DNA from: Actinomycetes bacterium
GTDB lineage: Bacteria; Actinomycetota; Coriobacteriia; Coriobacteriales; Eggerthellaceae
Direction of reading: 5' to 3'
DNA: 40,568 bases
Assembly: GCA_023460315.1 (NCBI GenBank)
Contig: JAEWQO010000092.1
Location: 1 to 40,568, forward strand
This document shows positions 30,655 to 40,068 of the stretch, in pieces (position 1 is the first letter of the stretch; every line of letters begins with the position of its first letter). Both the position numbers and the translations under genes were made by a program. The notes beneath the pieces are model-generated. The model worked only from the letters and a program-made list of their open reading frames with translations. It was not told where the DNA came from and ran no database searches.

Positions 30655-33402
30655 ATGAGCGAAGATCCGAGGGACACGCGGGGCAAGCAATCCACTCCAT
30701 GCGGGGAACAGAGTTTTATACCTCTCGTCTCGAAAGCGACTCCTCCTTGCACACCGGCGTTTCATGTGCCGAGAGAACGCATCACGCACCTGCTCGACCA
30801 GGGGATGCACCGAAGCATCACCATCGTCACCGCTCCTGAAGGATACGGGAAGACCACAGCCCTCGCCGACTGGCTTGCTCACGCAAAGAACGCAGGCTAC
30901 GGTACAGTGTGGTTCTCCGTCGACGAAGCCGATGCCGACCCCGCCCGCTTCTGGACGAACTTCCGTTATGCGCTCGAGACGAACCTTCCCGCACATAGCC
31001 GAGACATGGATGGCCAGAATAGTGCATCCAAGAGGACGGAAGAATCCGACAATGGCGATGAGGGACTTCTCCACCTTGCCAATGAACTCAGCCTTGCCGC
31101 AAACGCAGGACCGCCACTTGCCATCGTGCTGGAAAGCTTCGATTTGCTCGAGGACACACCGACCCTCTCCGCATTCCTCTCGTTCGCCTCAGCGCTCTCA
31201 CCGAATGTCCATTTGTTTTTCTCGTCACGCACCACCTACACGCGCCACGATTTTCTCCAGGCCCCACTGTCCGGCATGCTAGCCACCGTCGCCACGCACG
31301 AACTCGGTTACACCGAGGAGGAGTGTGGACGAGCGATCGAGGCATCTCTGGGCGACAGGCTCGGCGACACCGAGCGGTCGATCCTGTATGAGAAAACCAG
31401 CGGCTGGCCACTCGGTATCACCACAGCATTGAAGAAGATCGCAGCCGGAGATGATCCGGTAGCCTGCATTGAAGCCCTCTCGGGAACAACTGAGCCATTC
31501 GGCAGCTTTTTCGAGCATGAGGTATTCGAGACTATCGACGAGGACATGCGTCGTTTCATACTGAGAACGGCCATGCTCGACGAGGTCTGTCCGCGCCTCT
31601 GCGATTATGTGCTCGACTGCGGCGACAGCGGTGCCATCATCGACGAACTGCGCAAACGCAACCTGTTCCTGGAGCCCATGGACCACCGGCACGAGTGGTT
31701 CACCTACCAACGACTGTTCGCCGAATGGCTGAAGGGAAAGATGCTCGAGCTTCCCCCAAATGAAGCTCGGTTGTTGAATTCTCGGGCTGCGCACTGGTAT
31801 CTCCGCCACGATATGCCTCTTTCGGCCGCGAAACACCAGATCCTTGCTGTCGAATGCAGCGACATTGTCAATCTCGTGCGGGCCGCTTGCCCTAATCAAC
31901 CTTCGGGCACCTTCAACCTCGTCATGCGTCACCGTGCCCTGCCCCACGACCTCGACAAGCTGCCATGGGACTTCTGCCTGCTTGCCGCTTGGGCCTATCT
32001 CATGTCAGCCGATCTGGAAAGCACGCGGGCATGGGCCGCGCGCGCCAAGCGCCAAGCCGCGGCAGCAGGCGAAGAGCCGCCGGGACTCATGCTGTCCCTC
32101 AAGGTCATCGAAGTAAAAAGCACCTGCCTCGAAAGCAAGTTCGACGACGGCATCCGCATGGCGGGTGCCGTGTTGCCCTCAGTGGACAATGTCTCGTACA
32201 TGCCTCTACGCATCATGCTGCTCAACTGCTCGGCCGAATCCTTCGATCAACAAGGAAACTTGGCGGCAGGGTTCGAACACCACCTCAAGATGGCCGCTGT
32301 TACCGAGAGATATCCGTTCACTTATATGGCATCCATCAACCGCTATGAGATTGCCTATTCTCACTTTCTGCAGGGCCACTTCCATAAGACCTCTGAGGTC
32401 TGCCGGGCACTCGTCGCCAGCTGTCCTGCCGACTACCCCGTCTCAGGTGCTGCTCGCACGCTCTCAGCGCTCGTCAAGATCGTGCTGGGAGAACGCACCT
32501 GCTCAATACACGAGCAGCTTGAAAGCGCCCGCGCGCTGCTCACCCCCTATCGCAACACCGACATGTATCTCGATTGGGCCATCTCCTACGCATGGAGCTA
32601 CGTTGCGGCAGGTGATGCCGAACGGGGTGACCTAGCACTTCTAGAACCTATCGAGCTACTGGAATCACAGTCCTTGACCGTACCGCGAGGCATCGCACCG
32701 ATGCTCTTCCTCAATCGAGCGATCATCAACCTGCTCATGGAAAAACCAGGTGTTTCCGAAGCCATCTATGAAGAGTTCAAGCTGCTCGGCATCGACGACA
32801 CCGCATATTCACGAATAGGATGGCAATTCGTCAGGATGAGAATCGACAGCCTTAACGGTGTCGACGTGAACACGGAAACACTCGAGGAGCTGCGCCGTCA
32901 GGCCGATGGGTTCGGGTTCGGGGGACTCGCCTTGGATATTGAGATAGAGATGGCCAAGGCCCGCTTCTCTCAGGGGAAGCGGGCCTTGGCGTTTAGGTGC
33001 ATGCATGATGCCATCGCCCGAGCCATACCCGACCAGCCCGTCATCCCCTTCTCATTGCGCACGCGCGAACTGGGACCCCTTTTAGCAGACTACCTTGAGG
33101 CCGCAACCCCTGGCCATCTGCAACGCGCCTTCGTGCGCAAGGTACTCCGCTCGGCACCTGCTGACAGAAAAGAGCAGCTCCCTCAGGCAACACCTCTCTC
33201 GCATGCCGAAGTCGATCTAACGTCCCGCGAGCACGAAATTCTGAAACTGGCAGCCATTGGATATTCACGTATCGAGATAGCCGAGGAACTCTGCATTACT
33301 TCGAGCACCGTAAAATCTCATCTATCGCATCTTTATGGCAAGTTTGAGGTAAAACGTTACCCCGACCTCATGGCTCGCGCCATAGACCTCGGTTTCATTT
33401 GA
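30655..33402 (+). CDS. MalT-like large ATP-binding LuxR-family regulator (LAL type)
   Basis: A 915-aa regulator. An N-terminal STAND-type ATPase carries Walker A APEGYGKTT at residues ~60-68 and LAIVLESFDLLED as a Walker B-like segment. The middle is a long helical, probably TPR-like region. The C-terminal ~65 residues form a LuxR HTH (LTSREHEILKLAAIGYSRIE, then STVKSHLSHLYGKFEV). GAGGAGG lies before ATG 30655; an in-frame ATG at 30430 is too close to the ferredoxin gene and lacks such a site. It follows the molybdoenzyme 2 operon on the same strand, so it may sense the substrate or a product, but its own target genes cannot be read from sequence. Confidence 0.83.
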   Translation: MSEDPRDTRGKQSTPCGEQSFIPLVSKATPPCTPAFHVPRERITHLLDQGMHRSITIVTAPEGYGKTTALADWLAHAKNAGYGTVWFSVDEADADPARFWTNFRYALETNLPAHSRDMDGQNSASKRTEESDNGDEGLLHLANELSLAANAGPPLAIVLESFDLLEDTPTLSAFLSFASALSPNVHLFFSSRTTYTRHDFLQAPLSGMLATVATHELGYTEEECGRAIEASLGDRLGDTERSILYEKTSGWPLGITTALKKIAAGDDPVACIEALSGTTEPFGSFFEHEVFETIDEDMRRFILRTAMLDEVCPRLCDYVLDCGDSGAIIDELRKRNLFLEPMDHRHEWFTYQRLFAEWLKGKMLELPPNEARLLNSRAAHWYLRHDMPLSAAKHQILAVECSDIVNLVRAACPNQPSGTFNLVMRHRALPHDLDKLPWDFCLLAAWAYLMSADLESTRAWAARAKRQAAAAGEEPPGLMLSLKVIEVKSTCLESKFDDGIRMAGAVLPSVDNVSYMPLRIMLLNCSAESFDQQGNLAAGFEHHLKMAAVTERYPFTYMASINRYEIAYSHFLQGHFHKTSEVCRALVASCPADYPVSGAARTLSALVKIVLGERTCSIHEQLESARALLTPYRNTDMYLDWAISYAWSYVAAGDAERGDLALLEPIELLESQSLTVPRGIAPMLFLNRAIINLLMEKPGVSEAIYEEFKLLGIDDTAYSRIGWQFVRMRIDSLNGVDVNTETLEELRRQADGFGFGGLALDIEIEMAKARFSQGKRALAFRCMHDAIARAIPDQPVIPFSLRTRELGPLLADYLEAATPGHLQRAFVRKVLRSAPADRKEQLPQATPLSHAEVDLTSREHEILKLAAIGYSRIEIAEELCITSSTVKSHLSHLYGKFEVKRYPDLMARAIDLGFI

Positions 33403-33485
33403 TCTGAACGACTTTCGACCACAAGAGAGATGCAGGAGTCGCCGGTCGTCGCATTCCGGAAGGATTCAACGATTTCAATCAGAGG

Positions 33486-33515
33486 CAAGGTCGCCCGCTC
33501 CGTCAAGCGACCTTG
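33486..33515. terminator. Hairpin between convergent LuxR and Rrf2 genes
   Basis: CAAGGTCGC / GCGACCTTG forms a perfect 9-bp stem with a 12-base loop in the 134-bp convergent gap. It could serve either direction. Confidence 0.5.
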
Positions 33516-33536
33516 TCCCACCGTTCCCCGATCGCC

Positions 33537-34025
33537 TCAGCCCACCGGCTGGGGCACCTCGCCCTCGGAAGAGGGAAGGGCCAAGTCGGCGAGAGCCCGA
33601 GACAGGATATCGTCGGACGACGGCATGGCCAAATCGGCCAGCGTCACGCCGTCGACATACCGTTCGATGACATCGTCGAGCCCCACCCAAAAACTCACCG
33701 TCGAGCACGCGTCGGAGCGAGGACAGGATGCCCCTTCTTCAATCCCCCGACAGGCGACCGGCATCGTTGTGCCCTCGACGACGCGCAACACGTCGCCTGC
33801 CTTGATGTCCCCGGGGTCTTTGGCAAGAAGATAGCCCCCACCCTTACCGCGCACGCTGGCCAGGAGGCCAGCGTGCACGAGCGGCCGCGCCAACTGCTCA
33901 AGATACTTGAGCGATATGTCCTCGCGTTCGGCCGCCTCACGTAAGGGAACTTTGCGTCCAGGTCCTGCCTGGGTGATGCGCACCATGAGACGCAGGGCAT
34001 AGCGTCCCTTTGTCGAAACGAGCAT
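33537..34025 (-). CDS. Rrf2-family Fe-S cluster regulator of the suf operon
   Basis: Winged-helix regulator of 162 aa. It starts MLVSTKGRYALRLMVRI as in IscR/CymR-type Rrf2 proteins, followed by the HTH (VPLREAAEREDISLKYLEQL) and the wing (VRGKGGGYLLAKDP). Three cysteines (VACRGIEEGASCPRSDACST, spacing 8 and 5) can hold an [2Fe-2S] or [4Fe-4S] cluster, as in IscR. ATG 34025 follows GGAGGG. It is divergent from sufC, so it most likely senses cluster supply and represses or activates sufCBDSU. Also possible is a SufR-like role; the exact effector is inference. Confidence 0.85.
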   Translation of the reverse strand: MLVSTKGRYALRLMVRITQAGPGRKVPLREAAEREDISLKYLEQLARPLVHAGLLASVRGKGGGYLLAKDPGDIKAGDVLRVVEGTTMPVACRGIEEGASCPRSDACSTVSFWVGLDDVIERYVDGVTLADLAMPSSDDILSRALADLALPSSEGEVPQPVG

Positions 34026-34279
34026 CGGGCCCTCCTTCCATCGAGCATCGATTCCAATCATTCAGCGCTTCACACAAACCAGCATGCGTACCAAAAGGTT
34101 CCTTAGCCGACACACGCTTTGATCGAAAACGGGATACACTGTCTTATGGGGCGTTTTCGTTTCAAGTTCATGCGTTCCTCGTAAATTCTAGCAATCTAGT
34201 AGGATTAAGTCTTGACTTTTATTCTCATCGACGTATTTTAATCATATCAAATTTATATGATTAGTGAAAGGCACCTGAC
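34026..34279. promoter_or_regulatory. rrf2-suf divergent promoter region
   Basis: The suf promoter candidate is TTGACT (34212-34217), 16-bp spacer, TATTTT (34234-34239). CTAG-CAAT-CTAG at 34188-34199, followed by TAGGATTAAG just upstream of the -35, is a possible Rrf2 site. None of the GTTAG-N6-CTAAC operators occurs here. Confidence 0.5.
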
Positions 34280-35119
34280 ATGGCAAGCGATCACCTCCTC
34301 ACCGTGCGGGATCTCACCGCCTCCGTCGACGGAAAGACCATTCTCGACGGCATCAACCTCGAAGTCGGCCGTGGCCAGACTCATATTATCATGGGTCCCA
34401 ACGGCGCCGGCAAATCAACCCTTGGCCATGTGGTCATGGGAGACCCTGCCTACAAGGTTGAGCGGGGCACCATCGAATTCGAAGGTCAGGACATGACCTC
34501 CCTCTCTCCCGACAAACGTTCACACGCGGGCATCTTCATGAGCTTTCAGGCTCCTGTCGAAATCCCAGGAGTGCCCGTGTCCAGTTTTTTGCGGGCTGCG
34601 GCCAGCGGGCGCGACGGATCGGACATGAAAGGCAAGCAGTTCCGCCGCCATGTGCGTGATCTTGCAAAGGAATTGGACATGGATCAATCCTACCTTGACC
34701 GCGAATTGGGCGTGGGCTTCTCGGGGGGAGAGAAAAAGAAGCTCGAGATGCTCCAGCTCTTGCTGCTCGCACCTCAACTCGCCATCCTTGACGAAACCGA
34801 CTCGGGACTGGATGTGGACGCGCTCGGCGTGGTGTCACGCGGCATTGACGCATACCGCCGCACCTGCGACGGCACGCTCGTCATCATCACGCACAACACG
34901 CGCATCCTCGAGCATCTCGACATCGACCGTGTTCATGTCTTGGTCAAAGGGCGAATCGTCGCCGATGGCGACAGCTCTCTTGTAGGCGAGATAGACGCTC
35001 ACGGATTCGAGCAGTTCGAGCAGCAGGCGCTCGACTTGGACGACACGACGGGCGAGGACAGCCCCGCAGGCGAGATCTCCGCGTCCGCGCCCTCCTCCCC
35101 TGTCGCAGCCGCCCGCTAG
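34280..35119 (+). CDS. sufC: Fe-S cluster assembly ATPase SufC
   Basis: ABC-type ATPase of the SufBCD scaffold, 279 aa. Walker A GPNGAGKST, SufC-specific signature FSGGEKKK and Walker B LAILDETDSGLD are intact. The C-terminal ~30 residues (Asp/Ser/Ala-rich) extend past the usual end at ~250. GAAAGG precedes the ATG. It is the first gene of sufCBDSU; sufB follows after 12 bp. Confidence 0.94.
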   Translation: MASDHLLTVRDLTASVDGKTILDGINLEVGRGQTHIIMGPNGAGKSTLGHVVMGDPAYKVERGTIEFEGQDMTSLSPDKRSHAGIFMSFQAPVEIPGVPVSSFLRAAASGRDGSDMKGKQFRRHVRDLAKELDMDQSYLDRELGVGFSGGEKKKLEMLQLLLLAPQLAILDETDSGLDVDALGVVSRGIDAYRRTCDGTLVIITHNTRILEHLDIDRVHVLVKGRIVADGDSSLVGEIDAHGFEQFEQQALDLDDTTGEDSPAGEISASAPSSPVAAAR

Positions 35120-35131
35120 GAGGCCGCGACC

Positions 35132-36544
35132 ATGACCAAGCAACGCACACAGGTCGAAGACATCGACCGCAGCCTCTATGACTTCACCTACGGAGAAGAA
35201 GGCGCGGAACGCCTCGATGCCGGCCTCACGCCCGAAATAGTCCGCGAGATATCGGAGCGCAAGAACGAGCCTTCTTGGATGCTTGACCTCCGATTGAGAT
35301 CGCTCGGCATCTACCACCAAACGCCAGCCCCTGACTGGGGACCGTCCATTGACGGCCTTGACATGGACCACATCGTCACGTACGTCAAGCCCAACACCAA
35401 CATGAAAAGCGACTGGGAAAGCCTGCCCGAAAACGTCAAGGACACGTTCGACCGCTTGGGCATTCCTCAAGCAGAGCGCGCCTATCTGGCTGGCGTCGGT
35501 GCCCAGTACGACTCCGAGCTGGTCTATCACAACATGCAGGACACGGCTGCAAAGATGGGCATCGTGTATTCCGGCATCGAGGAGGCCCTGCTCGATCCGA
35601 AGTGGGAGCCCCTGATCCACGAGAAGTTCATGACGCTCATCCCCCCCACCGACCACAAGTTCGCTGCCCTCCATGGAGCCGTGTGGAGCGGTGGCTCCTT
35701 CGTCTACGTGCCCAAAGGCGTCGAGCTCGACTTTCCCCTTCAGAGCTACTTCCGCCTCAACGCCAAAGGGGCCGGACAATTCGAACACACGCTGATCATC
35801 GTGGAAGACGAAGCCAACCTGCATTTCATCGAGGGCTGTTCCGCGCCGAAGTATAACGTGGCGAACCTGCATGCCGGCGCGGTCGAGCTATTTGTGGGCA
35901 AGCATGCCCACCTGCGCTATTCGACGATCGAAAACTGGTCAAAGAACATGTACAACCTGAACACGAAACGTGCCGTCGTTGACGAAGGCGGCTCGATAGA
36001 GTGGATCAGCGGATCGTTCGGCAGCCATGTGGGCTACCTCTATCCGATGTCCATTCTCTCGGGAGCAAAGAGCACCTGCTCGTTTACCGGCATCACGTTC
36101 GCCGGAGCGGGCCAAAATCTCGACACTGGCTGCAAAGTGGTGTTGGGCGCACCCAAAACATCGGCGGCGGTGGAAACGAAGTCAATCTCAAAGGACGGCG
36201 GCATTTCCACGTTCCGCAGCTCGGTCGTGGCCACCGAGAACGCGGCAGGATCGGCGGCAAGCGTCTCCTGCCAGTCGCTCATGCTGGACGACAGGAGCCG
36301 CAGCGACACCATCCCCGCAATGGACATCCGCTGCAAGCACGTTGACATTGGGCACGAAGCGACCATCGGCCGCATTGGCGACGACACCGTGTTCTATCTC
36401 ATGAGCAGAGGCATTTCTGAAGAGGATGCCCGGACCATGGTGGTGAACGGCTTTGCCGATCCCGTGTCCAAGGAACTGCCGCTGGAATACGCCGTAGAAA
36501 TGAACAACCTCATCAAGCTGGAGATGGAAGGGGCGATCGGGTAA
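35132..36544 (+). CDS. sufB: Fe-S cluster assembly scaffold SufB
   Basis: Scaffold on which clusters are built, 470 aa, the normal length. The beta-helix core and the C-terminal family motif are visible (SRSDTIPAMDIRCKHVDIGH, with the key Cys and His, then FYLMSRGISEEDA). AGGAGG lies before the ATG. Its TAA overlaps the sufD ATG by one base. It works with SufC and SufD in the cytoplasm. Confidence 0.94.
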   Translation: MTKQRTQVEDIDRSLYDFTYGEEGAERLDAGLTPEIVREISERKNEPSWMLDLRLRSLGIYHQTPAPDWGPSIDGLDMDHIVTYVKPNTNMKSDWESLPENVKDTFDRLGIPQAERAYLAGVGAQYDSELVYHNMQDTAAKMGIVYSGIEEALLDPKWEPLIHEKFMTLIPPTDHKFAALHGAVWSGGSFVYVPKGVELDFPLQSYFRLNAKGAGQFEHTLIIVEDEANLHFIEGCSAPKYNVANLHAGAVELFVGKHAHLRYSTIENWSKNMYNLNTKRAVVDEGGSIEWISGSFGSHVGYLYPMSILSGAKSTCSFTGITFAGAGQNLDTGCKVVLGAPKTSAAVETKSISKDGGISTFRSSVVATENAAGSAASVSCQSLMLDDRSRSDTIPAMDIRCKHVDIGHEATIGRIGDDTVFYLMSRGISEEDARTMVVNGFADPVSKELPLEYAVEMNNLIKLEMEGAIG

Positions 36545-37791
36545 TGGAGACAACAATCCTGCACAGGGTGAACGCCATGCCCGCCCCCACCTGGAACCGC
36601 CTGCACGTCAATGACACCGAGGTCGAGATTCCCCAAGGCCTTGTCCCAGCACGGTCAGTCTCCGTGAAAGCCGACGGGTGCCAGCTTGGAGAAGCCGATG
36701 CGTTCGATGTCGCCATGGACCACCTGCAACGGGAAGTCTATGGAGACGAGGCAACTCACGACACGGAAGAGGCCCACCTCTCCCCAAACGAGGCGAAGGA
36801 GGGAATCGACCAGTCAGCCCTGTCCGCTTTCCAAGCAACTTCGGCTCAGAGGGAAGCCTTGCGGTCGGTGACGGCAGCCTTTGAGACGGGCATGGGCGCG
36901 GAGGCATTCGCCTATCTCCGCCGAGCGGCAGGGACGCCCACCGTGCTCGCAACCGCTCCCAACCAGCAGGGAGCCTTAGCATCCGTGCATGTCAAGGGAA
37001 TTGATGGAAGCGCAAACGTCGTCGCGCTGGATGTGGTGGCGGCAGCTGGCAGCGACCTCACCGTCCATATAGACCTTGACTCCCCCGAAGCGGGCGCCGG
37101 CGTCGTCGGCAGCAGCTTGCGCGTGTTTGCCGGTCGCGGTGCGCGGGTGACCCTCGTGTCGACCCAAACGCTCGACGACTCCTGGACCGCGCTTGACGAC
37201 ACAGGCATGGTGCTTGACGCCGGCGCGCAGGTTGACGTGCGCCACACGGTTCTCGGTGCGGGCAGATCTTTCACCGGCCTTGCTGGAGACCTGCGAGGAG
37301 AGGCCTCGCAAACCGTCATCGACACACGCTACCTGGGGCACAATCAACAGGAGCGCGACTTCAACTACACGCTGCGACATCGAGGAGCAGCGACCAAGAG
37401 CAGCATGGACGCAAACGGGGTCTTGGCCGGAGAGAGCGAGAAGACGCTTCGCGGCACCATCGATTTCATCCGCGGCTGCAAGGGCGCTTCCGGACAAGAG
37501 GCTGAAACGGTCCTGATTGTCGATGACCATGCGTCCAATCGCACGGTTCCCGTGATACTCTGCGGCGAAGACGATGTGGCAGGCAACCATGGCGCCACCA
37601 TCGGACACGTGCGCTCCGAGCAGCTGTTCTACCTTCAAAGCCGCGGGCTCTCGCCCAAAGCGGCCGAGGAGCTGTTTGTGCGCGCCACTTTGGAGGAAGC
37701 GGCCATCACCGCACCCGATGAGGCGGCGCGCATCGGCGTCGCCCGTTTGGGAAGGGCGCTATTAGGAGAGTTCGAGGAGGTATGCGCATGA
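36544..37791 (+). CDS. sufD: Fe-S cluster assembly protein SufD
   Basis: SufB paralogue and partner, 415 aa. The C-terminal half matches the SufBD core (KSSMDANGVLAGESEKTLRG; VPVILCGEDDVAGNHGATIG; LFYLQSRGLSPKAAEEL). The N-terminal ~150 residues are divergent, as usual for SufD. Start overlaps the sufB stop by one base, and the end overlaps sufS by 4 bp. Confidence 0.92.
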   Translation: METTILHRVNAMPAPTWNRLHVNDTEVEIPQGLVPARSVSVKADGCQLGEADAFDVAMDHLQREVYGDEATHDTEEAHLSPNEAKEGIDQSALSAFQATSAQREALRSVTAAFETGMGAEAFAYLRRAAGTPTVLATAPNQQGALASVHVKGIDGSANVVALDVVAAAGSDLTVHIDLDSPEAGAGVVGSSLRVFAGRGARVTLVSTQTLDDSWTALDDTGMVLDAGAQVDVRHTVLGAGRSFTGLAGDLRGEASQTVIDTRYLGHNQQERDFNYTLRHRGAATKSSMDANGVLAGESEKTLRGTIDFIRGCKGASGQEAETVLIVDDHASNRTVPVILCGEDDVAGNHGATIGHVRSEQLFYLQSRGLSPKAAEELFVRATLEEAAITAPDEAARIGVARLGRALLGEFEEVCA

Positions 37792-39158
37792 GCGCTTCGG
37801 TTGAAAACGCAAGTCTGGCAGCTGAGCCCGTCTGTCGTCCCATCGATGACGGTTTGGGCGAAACCGCCTGCGCCATAGCTGATGCCGCTGCTGCAGCCAG
37901 CGGCTCAAGCGCCGTCGTCCGTCCCACCACACCGGACGATATCGCCCTCAATCCCTATAAACGCGATTTCCCACTGCTCGCGCATCATCCGGAACTCACC
38001 TTCCTTGACAGCGCCGCCACCGCCCAGCGTCCGAAAGCGGTGCTCGATGCGCAACGTCGCTTCTACGAGGAAATGAATGCGAACGCATTGCGCGGTCTCT
38101 ATCGTCTCTCGGTCGAAGCCACCGAGGCCATCGAAGTCGCTCGCGAGCGGGTGGCACGGTTCATCGGCGCGCCAAGCGCACGCGACATCGTGCTCGTCCG
38201 CAACACGAGCGAAGCCTTGAACCTCGTGGCCAAATCGTTCGCGCCCACCGTGCTTGAGCCCGGCGATGAAGTGTGCATCTCCATCATGGAGCATCACTCG
38301 AACCTCATTCCCTGGCAGCAGGCCTGTCGTGCGGCGGGAGCCAAGCTCGTCTACCTTTATCTCGACGAGCAAGGCGTCATCACCCCCGAGGAGATGGACG
38401 CGAAGATTGGCCCGAAGACAAAGATCGTCTCGATCACCCATGTCTCGAACGTCCTCGGCATCGTGAATCCCGTGGCCGAGCTTGGGCGGCGCGCTCACGA
38501 GGTGGGTGCCTATCTCGTGGTCGATGGGGCACAATCCGTTCCTCATCTGCGCGTGAACGTGCAGGACCTCGACTGCGATTTCTTTGCCTTCTCGGCACAC
38601 AAGGTGTTCGGCCCCTTCGGCATGGGAGTCCTCTGGGGCAAGCATGAGCTGCTTGAGTCCATGCCTCCCTTCCTCACCGGCGGCGAGATGATCGACAGCG
38701 TGACCGAGCAAGATGCCACGTGGGCGGCCGTCCCCGAGAAGTTCGAAGCAGGCACGCAGGATGCCGCCGGCATCTATGCGACTGCGGCAGCGATCGCATA
38801 CGTAGAAGCGATCGGCATCGATGTCATCGAGTCACGTGAGCAGGCCCTCGTGAAAACCTGCATGGATCGGCTCGGCGACCTTCCCTTCGTGAAGATCATC
38901 GGACATCCCGACCCCCACCAGCACCACGGAGTCGTCAGCTTCAACGTGGACGGCATACACCCGCACGACGTGGCAAGTATTCTCGACATGGACAACATTG
39001 CCATCCGGGCGGGACACCACTGCGCACAGCCTCTCTTGGCCTGGCTCGGCATTGACTCCTGCTGCCGCGCCTCATTCGCGTTCTACAACGATGAGCATGA
39101 TATCGACATTCTGACTTCTGGCCTCAAGACCGTCTGGAGGACTTTCCATGGCGAATAG
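37788..39158 (+). CDS. sufS: SufS-type cysteine desulfurase
   Basis: PLP enzyme that releases sulfur from cysteine for cluster building, 456 aa. The PLP lysine is in FAFSAHKVFGPFGMG, the catalytic persulfide Cys in AGHHCAQP, and HVSNVLG and GAQSVPHL mark the cofactor pocket. Typical SufS starts near the segment DFPLLAHHPELTFLDSAAT; here ~55 residues precede it, an N-terminal extension of unknown role. I chose ATG 37788 (GGAGG at 7 bp, ATGA overlap with sufD) over ATG 37782, which is too close to the ribosome-binding site. The sulfur acceptor is SufU, next. Confidence 0.92.
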   Translation: MSASVENASLAAEPVCRPIDDGLGETACAIADAAAAASGSSAVVRPTTPDDIALNPYKRDFPLLAHHPELTFLDSAATAQRPKAVLDAQRRFYEEMNANALRGLYRLSVEATEAIEVARERVARFIGAPSARDIVLVRNTSEALNLVAKSFAPTVLEPGDEVCISIMEHHSNLIPWQQACRAAGAKLVYLYLDEQGVITPEEMDAKIGPKTKIVSITHVSNVLGIVNPVAELGRRAHEVGAYLVVDGAQSVPHLRVNVQDLDCDFFAFSAHKVFGPFGMGVLWGKHELLESMPPFLTGGEMIDSVTEQDATWAAVPEKFEAGTQDAAGIYATAAAIAYVEAIGIDVIESREQALVKTCMDRLGDLPFVKIIGHPDPHQHHGVVSFNVDGIHPHDVASILDMDNIAIRAGHHCAQPLLAWLGIDSCCRASFAFYNDEHDIDILTSGLKTVWRTFHGE

Positions 39159-39600
39159 CATCTACACCGCGGCGCTCATGGAGCACAACGCCCACCCCGA
39201 CTACCGCTACGAGATGGAGAACCCCACCTGCACGCACGATGGGGTGAATCCCAGTTGCGGTGACGAGCTCACGCTGTCGCTGAGGGTATCGGACGACACC
39301 ATCGAAGAGGTGTCCTTCACCGGACACGGCTGCGCCGTGAGCCAGGCATCGGCCGACATGATGGCCGACCTGGTCACCGGAGAGACGGTCGAGGAAGCGC
39401 AGCGCATCATGACCATCTTCCTGAACATGGTGAAGGGCGAGCCGCTCTCGGATGAAGACCGCGAGGATCTGGACGAAGCCATCGAGCTGGAATCCATCAG
39501 CCGCATGCCCGCTCGCGTGAAATGTGCCGAGCTCGCTTGGCGCACCCTGGCGGAAATGATTGACAACATCATTTCCGACCGCAGCGAAAACAAAGAGTAG
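39148..39600 (+). CDS. sufU: SufU-type sulfurtransferase/scaffold protein
   Basis: Zinc-containing sulfur acceptor of SufS, 150 aa. Conserved residues: PSCGDELTL, GHGCAVSQASADMM and RVKCAELAW, giving the three cysteines and the Asp that bind zinc. The gene overlaps sufS by 11 bp. There is no sufE or sufA in the operon, as in many Gram-positive bacteria. Last gene of the suf operon; convergent to the dtxR-like gene 53 bp on. Confidence 0.92.
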   Translation: MANSIYTAALMEHNAHPDYRYEMENPTCTHDGVNPSCGDELTLSLRVSDDTIEEVSFTGHGCAVSQASADMMADLVTGETVEEAQRIMTIFLNMVKGEPLSDEDREDLDEAIELESISRMPARVKCAELAWRTLAEMIDNIISDRSENKE

Positions 39601-39653
39601 CAATCAGCAGGGCGAGGATGCCAAAGACATTTCACAGCCATCGGGGACGGGCC

Positions 39654-40064
39654 TCATGACGACTGCTTTGCGGAGCCGACCTCTCCAATAACTGCAACGA
39701 GTTTCTTGAACGAGTCCTCGCAAAGGCAATGCTCGAGACGGCATGCTTCCTCCGATGCCAACGCCTGCTCGATTCCCGCGCTCACGAGCAGGCGGCAGAA
39801 GAATTCATGCCGTTCGAGAATGGACGACGCCACGGCGAGGCCCGGATCAGTGAGGCAAACGCTATGATCGACCACCTTCACGTACCCCTCACGCTCAAGC
39901 TTGGCGAGCGCCTTCGAGACGCTCGCCTTCGAGACGTCCAACTGCTCGGCTATGTCGACGGCACGGACCGCGCCTTGCCGCCGGCGCACCATGAGGATGG
40001 CTTCCAGATAGTCTTCGCCCGACTCATGCATTCCCGGCAATCCAGATCCACTTGATCGTCCCAT
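39654..40064 (-). CDS. DtxR/MntR-family metal-dependent repressor
   Basis: A 136-aa regulator without the C-terminal SH3-like domain, as in MntR. Winged HTH: DIAEQLDVSKASVSKALAKLEREGYVK. Metal-site region: ERHEFFCRLL and EEACRLEH. The CxxEH motif matches DtxR Cys102-Glu105-His106, so iron may be preferred over manganese. At DtxR positions His98 and Glu83 this protein has Ser and Cys, so the second site is altered. ATG 40064 follows GGGAG at 9 bp and a 23-codon frame ends 4 bp before it; ATG 40031 (MHESGEDYLEAI) matches the usual family start and is the alternative. It is a candidate binder of the 16-bp operators found at six places here. Confidence 0.82.
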   Translation of the reverse strand: MGRSSGSGLPGMHESGEDYLEAILMVRRRQGAVRAVDIAEQLDVSKASVSKALAKLEREGYVKVVDHSVCLTDPGLAVASSILERHEFFCRLLVSAGIEQALASEEACRLEHCLCEDSFKKLVAVIGEVGSAKQSS

Positions 40065-40068
40065 CCCC

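Noticed and set aside
34188..34260. Suf promoter as a seventh member of the 16-bp operator set
   Set aside because: No GTTAG-N6-CTAAC match is present; the local motif is a different one, nearer to Rrf2 control.
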